17,424 bases of DNA, from positions 1-17,424 of the forward strand of contig SBBS01000080.1 of NCBI GenBank assembly GCA_005239605.1, written 5' to 3'. Under the pieces are notes generated by a model. The model had not been told where the DNA came from. It saw only the letters and a program-made list of their open reading frames with translations, and made no database searches. Below are positions 14,224 through 17,424 of the stretch, piece by piece; the stretch's first letter is position 1; every line of letters starts with the position of its first letter. Made by a program: the position numbers and the translations under genes. This DNA is from a bacterium (lineage in GTDB: Bacteria > Patescibacteriota > Minisyncoccia > Ryanbacterales > 2-02-FULL-48-12).

Positions 14224-14860
14224 ACAGCGACAAATCAAGCGGTATAAAGTTAGGCAATTTCAAGATCTGTTCAATTTGAAAGTTTTTAGAAAGAAAGTTC
14301 AAAATATATCGATGATCCGATGGATGAATCTCATGCGGATTTTCGCCTATCAACCGAAAGAAAGCGTTTGTCGCGATATTTTCCACGGGAAATGAAACAA
14401 ACAAATGCGCACCCGGCTTTAATACGCGTTTTATTTCGGAAACCGCCCGCGCGGAATCTTGAATGTCTTCCAATGTGCTCACAACAACGCAACCGTCAAA
14501 TGTTTGATCCGGAAACGGCATTTTCATAATATCGCCTGACATCAATTTTACATTGCTCACTTGATACCAATCCAGCATGCGTCGTACCGCCGCGGCTTCC
14601 TTGTGTATGTCCAACGCAGTAACTTTATCCGCCATTTTGGAAAGTGTGGGAAGAAAAATACCGGAGCCGTATCCGATTTCCAGAAGATGTTGAAACCGAT
14701 ATGGCCGCATCAGCTTAAAAGTATTTTTGAGACGTTTGCGATAAATAATATTTGGCCCCGGATAATAGTGGTACATAACCGGATCGCCCCAATTCGTTTG
14801 GGTCATAATTTTTTTAGGAGGAATAATGAGTTTAACCAGCTTCATACAAGCTCTTTCCAT
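14198..14860 (-). CDS. Class I SAM-dependent methyltransferase
   Basis: A 220-residue soluble enzyme (215 if the ATG at 14845 is used). Motif I is HLLEIGYGSGIFLPTL (58-73), Asp84 in TALDIHKEA follows strand 2, then GDIMKMPFPDQTFDGCVVVSTLEDI (109-133) and VLKPGAHLFVSFPVEN. This matches the Methyltransf_11/25 group. The N-terminal segment (to about 55, with GDPVMYHYYPGPNIIYRKRL) is not common to the family and may bind substrate. The start codon overlaps the stop of the small transporter gene by one base (TAATG), and the 3' end overlaps the glycosyltransferase by 26 nt, so the three are translationally linked. The substrate is unknown; a glycan, lipid carrier or quinone-like precursor are options. 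Confidence 0.83.
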   Translation of the reverse strand: MERACMKLVKLIIPPKKIMTQTNWGDPVMYHYYPGPNIIYRKRLKNTFKLMRPYRFQHLLEIGYGSGIFLPTLSKMADKVTALDIHKEAAAVRRMLDWYQVSNVKLMSGDIMKMPFPDQTFDGCVVVSTLEDIQDSARAVSEIKRVLKPGAHLFVSFPVENIATNAFFRLIGENPHEIHPSDHRYILNFLSKNFQIEQILKLPNFIPLDLSLYVSVHCRN

Positions 14861-15210
14861 TATGGCATGAGCACAAAGAAAATTCCTGCTGCAATGGAAC
14901 CAATTCCTGCAATTTGCCGAGCTGTTATCGCTTCATTTAAAAAGAGATAGGAAAAGATAGTAATCAAAACAAGCGCGGCTCCTGTGGAAACCGGATATAC
15001 CGCATGCAACGGCAAACGTGAAAGCACAAATAGATAAAGGAAAAACGCCGCGCCAAAACATGCCATGCCGCCCAGCAAATACCAATTGCGTAAAAGCTCT
15101 GGAATAACCGAAAGCGATAACTCCGCTGGAAGCCGCCGCGCCGCCACGCGCAGCAACAACTGCGCGGTAACCGTAAGGCTTATATCAATAAAAAGGATAA
15201 GGTAGATCAT
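14860..15210 (-). CDS. Small four-helix transporter, SMR/EamA type (ArnE/F-like)
   Basis: A 116-residue membrane protein with four hydrophobic helices (about 1-20, 36-62, 66-88, 95-115), as in the small multidrug resistance and ArnE/ArnF groups. The block LPLHAVYPVSTGAALVLITI and FLNEAITARQIAGIGSIAAG is the conserved second half of these proteins. The membrane Glu of helix 1 needed for drug export in EmrE is not at the expected place (the helix reads FIDISLTVTAQLLLRVA), as in the lipid-carrier flippase-like ArnE/F members. Together with the downstream methyltransferase and GT-C enzyme, export of a polyprenyl-phosphate-linked sugar is more likely than drug efflux; this is inference. It is the first gene of the unit and has no Shine-Dalgarno. 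Confidence 0.8.
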   Translation of the reverse strand: MIYLILFIDISLTVTAQLLLRVAARRLPAELSLSVIPELLRNWYLLGGMACFGAAFFLYLFVLSRLPLHAVYPVSTGAALVLITIFSYLFLNEAITARQIAGIGSIAAGIFFVLMP

Positions 15211-15239
15211 TGACTTTTATAAGATATATGTGCTATGTA
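15210..15239 (+). promoter_or_regulatory. Possible promoter of the HD-domain gene
   Basis: TTGACT (15210-15215, 5 of 6) is followed after 18 nt by TGC-TATGTA (extended -10 form, 15231-15239). Transcription would begin near 15246 and give a leader of about 50 nt carrying the hairpin and strong ribosome site before the gene. The -35 overlaps the start codon of the divergent SMR gene. The -10 hexamer itself matches poorly. Confidence 0.35.
15216..15221 (-). promoter_or_regulatory. Possible -10 element of the SMR/methyltransferase/GT unit
   Basis: TATAAA on the minus strand (15221-15216, 5 of 6 to consensus) ends 5 nt before the ATG (15210-15208), again predicting a transcript that starts at the start codon. 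No convincing -35 was found 16-18 nt upstream, so the call is tentative. Confidence 0.35.
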
Positions 15240-15264
15240 TATCATTAAATTAACATCCCAACAA

Positions 15265-15290
15265 GACCAGTAAAACTGGTCGAAGGAGGT
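15265..15290 (+). promoter_or_regulatory. Hairpin next to a strong Shine-Dalgarno before the HD gene
   Basis: GACCAGT (15265-15271) and ACTGGTC (15275-15281) form a 7 bp stem with an AAA loop. One base later AAGGAGGT (15283-15290) begins, 5 nt before the ATG at 15296. A stem placed directly against the ribosome site may tune initiation or protect the 5' end. Confidence 0.6.
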
Positions 15291-15295
15291 ATTAT

Positions 15296-16054
15296 ATGTC
15301 GAAGTATAAACCACTTCTCTTAAACAGCCATGAACGGGAAATGGTGGATACTCTTACTGTCCATGCAAAAGACATGTTTCCTACCGCTGAACCTGCAGGG
15401 CATGACTGGCAGCACATCGAAAGCCAAATGAAGCTGTGGGCACACGTGGGCGGGTCTGTGTTGGAAGAACCACAGTTCGCCGGTGTTGATCGGATGGTTC
15501 CCTTTCTTGTTTCGCTTGGGCACGATCTCAACCGGCTTCCGCCCTTTATGTCAAAAAGTAAAGCGCAACCAGACTATAAAGAATACAACGCACGCGCCGA
15601 GCAACGAATGCTCGGGATGTACGCCGGGTTTCTGCATACTCTGAATATCCCGACAATTTTCATCCGCCGCGCAATGGAGGTACTTGAAGGAAAAGACCCA
15701 ACAAATCCGGAATACATCATATGTGATGATTTGGATAAAATCCCTGGCCCCTTATATGCATGGCGATGTGCAGCAGTTGGAGCTGGCCAACGCGTCAAAC
15801 ACGATGTGGTAAAACGATACCTCGTTGCAAAAACTGGTGGTGAATCAGCACGGCTCGTGGCAGATGAAAAGTTGGAAACGTGGCTTGATGACTTGGAATG
15901 GGCGGAGGACTGGGATCCATGTGTTGCCAAAAAGCAGGATTACGTAATCCGCTCTGCAGTACTCCATGAAATCGCAGACCCCGGGTTTGAATTTCTACGC
16001 CGAATCCGGAGCGAAACAGAGACCCAACTTCGAACAATGGGCTATGAACTGTAA
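15296..16054 (+). CDS. HD-domain phosphohydrolase-like protein
   Basis: A 252-residue soluble protein. Metal-binding motifs of the HD superfamily are visible in order: GHDWQHIE (H36, D37, H40), LVSLGHDLNR (H76-D77, the HD signature) and CDDLDKI (D144-D147, the distal Asp region). The GHDWxH start resembles the YpgQ/YedJ branch of HD proteins, some of which hydrolyse nucleotides. The HD motif continues DLNR where most family members have DIG/DIxK. The C-terminal part (about 165-252, acidic, ETWLDDLEWAEDWD) is not recognised. The start is certain from AAGGAGGT five nt upstream. It stands alone, with its own terminator 22 nt after the stop. The substrate is unknown. Confidence 0.75.
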   Translation: MSKYKPLLLNSHEREMVDTLTVHAKDMFPTAEPAGHDWQHIESQMKLWAHVGGSVLEEPQFAGVDRMVPFLVSLGHDLNRLPPFMSKSKAQPDYKEYNARAEQRMLGMYAGFLHTLNIPTIFIRRAMEVLEGKDPTNPEYIICDDLDKIPGPLYAWRCAAVGAGQRVKHDVVKRYLVAKTGGESARLVADEKLETWLDDLEWAEDWDPCVAKKQDYVIRSAVLHEIADPGFEFLRRIRSETETQLRTMGYEL

Positions 16055-16076
16055 ATTTCACAAATAGCACCTTTCC

Positions 16077-16102
16077 GAGCCCCACCAGCGGGGCTCTTTT
16101 TT
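16077..16102 (+). terminator. Intrinsic terminator of the HD-domain gene
   Basis: GAGCCCC (16077-16083), the loop ACCAGC and GGGGCTC (16090-16096) form a perfect 7 bp G+C-rich stem followed by six T (16097-16102), 22 nt after the stop codon. Confidence 0.93.
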
Positions 16103-16106
16103 ATAC

Positions 16107-16131
16107 AAAAAAGGTGGCACATCGTGCCACC
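16107..16131 (-). terminator. Intrinsic terminator of the short-chain dehydrogenase
   Basis: On the minus strand GGTGGCAC (16131-16124), the loop GAT and GTGCCACC (16120-16113) form an 8 bp perfect stem followed by six T (16112-16107). It lies 37 nt past the stop of the dehydrogenase and 4 nt from the opposing terminator. Confidence 0.9.
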
Positions 16132-16168
16132 TCAATAATGAGTCAATACTTTTTTATTTTGAAATTTT

Positions 16169-16900
16169 TTATCTCCGTTCTGTTTTGAAGTTTACCGTCT
16201 CGCCGCCACTACAATCAAACATAGGACCAAGATGCTCGCCGTGTTCAATGACATAGAGAATATCACGAGCGATTTCATCCGGTCGGATCAGCCGTCCTAA
16301 TGGAATGTTGCTGCCGCATTCTTCAACCGCGGCGGGACTGTGTCCACATGCTTCCAACAAAAACGGGGTGTCGGTCGGCCCCGGCACCACCACATGCGCC
16401 CGCACGCCTGTTCTTGGATAACCCAAATAGAGCGCTTCGGTAAATGTTTTGACCCATGCTTTGGATGCCGAATAGAGCGGCGCCGTCGGATCAGGCGCTA
16501 TCGCAACGCCGGATGCCACATTGATAATCACACCACCACTTTTTTTAAGATATGGCATGGCTTCCCGAACCATAAAAAATAATGAGCGCATGTTTACGTT
16601 TGTAACACTGTCGAACTCCGACGTCCATGTATCCATAATGGGTTTTGCAAGGTGTTCGCCAACACAATTTACTAATACATCAATACGATCAAATGCCTTG
16701 CATATTTGAAATATTGTTCCTATCACACTGCGTTCTTTTTTTACATCACACAATAAAAAACACATGGATTCATGATTGGAAACGAAGGGATGAATATCAA
16801 GCGCCACTGCCATATAACCCTTCTGTGCCAACAATAATGCCGTATCACGTCCAATTCCCGACCCGGCTCCCGTAACAACAGCGACTTTTTGTCCATTCAT
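16169..16900 (-). CDS. Short-chain dehydrogenase/reductase (SDR)
   Basis: A 243-residue classical SDR of normal family length. The cofactor motif is VVTGAGSGIG (8-17), and Asp35 at the end of strand 2 (VALDIH) favours NAD(H). The structural NNAG motif reads NCVG (78-81), NVN follows at 101-103, the catalytic Ser130 is in INVASG, and Tyr143 and Lys147 are in YSASK. PGPTDTPF (173-180) is the usual post-active-site loop. The oxidised or reduced substrate is not predictable. Start ATG 16900 is chosen because the Rossmann fold begins six residues later and GGAGG (16914-16910) precedes it by 9 nt. An in-frame ATG at 16951 with GAAGGAG upstream would add 17 residues (MPFCGMCGRNALRRSLK), less likely. 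It is a single-gene unit with its own terminator. Confidence 0.9.
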   Translation of the reverse strand: MNGQKVAVVTGAGSGIGRDTALLLAQKGYMAVALDIHPFVSNHESMCFLLCDVKKERSVIGTIFQICKAFDRIDVLVNCVGEHLAKPIMDTWTSEFDSVTNVNMRSLFFMVREAMPYLKKSGGVIINVASGVAIAPDPTAPLYSASKAWVKTFTEALYLGYPRTGVRAHVVVPGPTDTPFLLEACGHSPAAVEECGSNIPLGRLIRPDEIARDILYVIEHGEHLGPMFDCSGGETVNFKTERR

Positions 16901-16931
16901 TTTCAAAGACCTCCGTAATGCATTGCGTCCA

Positions 16932-16960
16932 CACATACCACAAAATGGCATGTATTGCAA
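16932..16960 (-). promoter_or_regulatory. Possible promoter of the SDR gene
   Basis: On the minus strand TTGCAA (16960-16955), a 17 nt spacer and TATGTG (16937-16932). The -35 is identical to those proposed for uvrC and DUF4956, while the -10 is weak. Transcription would start near 16925, upstream of the GGAGG site and downstream of the alternative ATG at 16951, agreeing with the start chosen at 16900. Confidence 0.35.
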
Positions 16961-16979
16961 TCTCCTTCGCGGGGGATTT

Positions 16980-17120
16980 TTATTTGTTATCTTTAAATAC
17001 TTCTTCCGGGCTAATAAGAATATCAGAAATTTTATATTGCGGGATTTTATAATATATATCTTTCCCCGCCGCCTGTGCCCACCAGTCGGTATCTTTTTTC
17101 AAAAATTGAACTTCTCCCAA
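16980..17120 (-). pseudogene. Orphan C-terminal coding fragment (46 codons)
   Basis: A minus-strand frame from 17120 (TTG) to a TAA at 16982-16980 encodes a protein-like sequence with FLKKDTDWWAQAAGKDIYYK and IPQYKISDILISPEEVFKDN. The composition and the amphipathic, charged ending look like the end of a real protein. No good start or ribosome site is present: stops appear right upstream, inside the GTTATTT repeats, at 17135-17133. The family is not recognised. It may be the 3' remnant of a gene whose 5' part was lost at the repeat, or a small gene with a TTG start. Confidence 0.4.
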
Positions 17121-17123
17121 ATT

Positions 17124-17151
17124 GTTATTTCGTTATTTTATTCGTTATTTC
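17124..17151. repeat. GTTATTTC-type tandem repeat
   Basis: GTTATTTC (17124-17131), GTTATTTTATTC (17132-17143) and GTTATTTC (17144-17151) lie in tandem at the broken 5' edge of the orphan coding fragment. Confidence 0.8.
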
Positions 17152-17239
17152 ACCGCCAATTCAATTAAGAAATCCATATATGGGATTATATCTCCATATT
17201 GAGGAGTAGCGCAATAGTTGATAAAGTGGTAATATAACT

Positions 17240-17290
17240 ATGGCTCAAATTTCCAAAAAACTGGGAGAGAACATCAAGAATAACGGATAA
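17240..17290 (+). pseudogene. Truncated start of an XRE/HTH_3-type regulator
   Basis: ATG at 17240 opens MAQISKKLGENIK, which looks like the first residues of XRE-family helix-turn-helix regulators (typically xxLGxNIKxIR, followed by the HTH). After codon 13 the sequence turns into ATAACGG repeats and stops at TAA 17288-17290. The break coincides exactly with the start of the repeat at 17280, so this appears to be a gene cut by insertion of the repeat-flanked element to its right. The peptide is short, so the family call is tentative. Confidence 0.4.
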
Positions 17291-17309
17291 CGGGATAACG
17301 ATAACGGGG
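17280..17309. repeat. ATAACGG-type tandem repeat at the edge of a transposase fragment
   Basis: ATAACGG (17280-17286), ATAACGGG (17287-17294), ATAACG (17295-17300) and ATAACGGGG (17301-17309) lie in tandem, followed by TCAGGGACGC. The repeat sits between the truncated regulator and the end of the transposase-like coding sequence, and is probably part of the element end. Confidence 0.8.
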
Positions 17310-17424
17310 TCAGGGACGCTTTTTCTGACAAGTTTTGCGCGTAAGGCATTACGTTCCACATATTCGCAGAGGTGTATAAAGTATTCGTTTGATTGAACGG
17401 GGAATGATTTGTATCTTCCTTGAT

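Larger units (their letters stand above)
17186..17424 (-). mobile_element. Partial IS200-like REP-associated tyrosine transposase (RAYT), C-terminal part
   Basis: A minus-strand frame enters from outside the window and stays open to a TAA at 17188-17186 (78 codons). Its first 34 codons, down to about 17321, read QGRYKSFPVQSNEYF and LCEYVERNALRAKLVRK. This matches the Y1_Tnp/RAYT signature in which QGRYKSF is followed by (L)xVCRYVERNPLRAxLV. These transposases act on single-stranded REP or IS200-like hairpins. The usual continuation (ExWxWSS and beyond) is missing: homology ends at GTCCCTGACCCC and the frame then runs through the ATAACGG repeat and the antisense of the truncated regulator, so the native C-terminus is lost or replaced. 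The catalytic HUH and Tyr region lies outside the window. Confidence 0.72.

Noticed and set aside
17145..17237. Minus-strand open stretch (LYYHFINYCATPQYGD...) between the two broken genes
   Set aside because: Thirty codons without a proper start, partly antisense to the region before the XRE-like start; could be another remnant but nothing supports it.
1..17424. CRISPR array, rRNA, tRNA, toxin-antitoxin pair or defence system
   Set aside because: No evenly spaced repeats of suitable length, no conserved RNA genes seen, and none of the intact genes fits a known toxin-antitoxin or defence family; the XRE-like start is only 13 codons.

Overview
The window looks like chromosome from a Candidate Phyla Radiation bacterium (Patescibacteria, Parcubacteria-like). 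The call rests on the gene content and on several small traits. The cell-wall and translation genes are compact and overlapping (murD, serS, alr, ftsQ). UvrC is short and lacks the C-terminal helix-hairpin-helix part. There are several GT-C membrane glycosyltransferases, and short 7 to 14 bp tandem repeats occur inside or at the edges of genes. No rRNA, tRNA or CRISPR array was seen. The lineage is inferred from these traits, not from a marker tree.

Layout. 1-146: probable decayed C-terminus of an rve-type transposase on the minus strand. 196-3673 (+): two GT39-like membrane glycosyltransferases in tandem. 3712-3759: a 48 bp perfect palindrome between convergent genes. 3768-8297 (-): cell-wall and translation cluster, transcribed murD, serS, alr, ftsQ. 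8448-10003 (-): an alpha/beta hydrolase and an unrecognised membrane protein, both with strong Shine-Dalgarno (SD) sites. 10090-11418 (+): short UvrC. 11548-12231 (+): DUF4956-type membrane protein. 12218-15210 (-): a tightly overlapping four-gene unit (SMR/EamA-like small transporter, SAM methyltransferase, GT-C glycosyltransferase, SAM methyltransferase). 15296-16054 (+): HD-domain phosphohydrolase-like protein. 16169-16900 (-): short-chain dehydrogenase, with back-to-back terminators at the convergent point. 16901-17424: a debris zone holding an orphan 46-residue C-terminus, 7-8 bp tandem repeats, the cut-off start of an XRE-type regulator and the C-terminal part of an IS200-like REP-associated transposase that runs off the window.

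How the genes may work together. murD, alr and ftsQ make and place peptidoglycan, and serS is carried in the same unit. The three GT-C enzymes, the small flippase-like transporter and the two methyltransferases point to polyprenyl-phosphate-sugar dependent surface glycan or glycoprotein assembly. This is inferred from context.

The most interesting signal concerns transcription and translation starts. Several transcription units (the first glycosyltransferase, uvrC, DUF4956 and probably the SMR gene) have a -10-like hexamer ending 5-7 nt before the ATG and no SD, which predicts leaderless mRNA. Neighbouring units (hydrolase pair, HD protein, SDR) have strong AAGGAGG-type sites. Two divergent intergenic regions seem to share one -35 element between opposing promoters. 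A second theme is in-frame insertion of small repeats or hairpins into conserved genes: the first glycosyltransferase, alr and uvrC.
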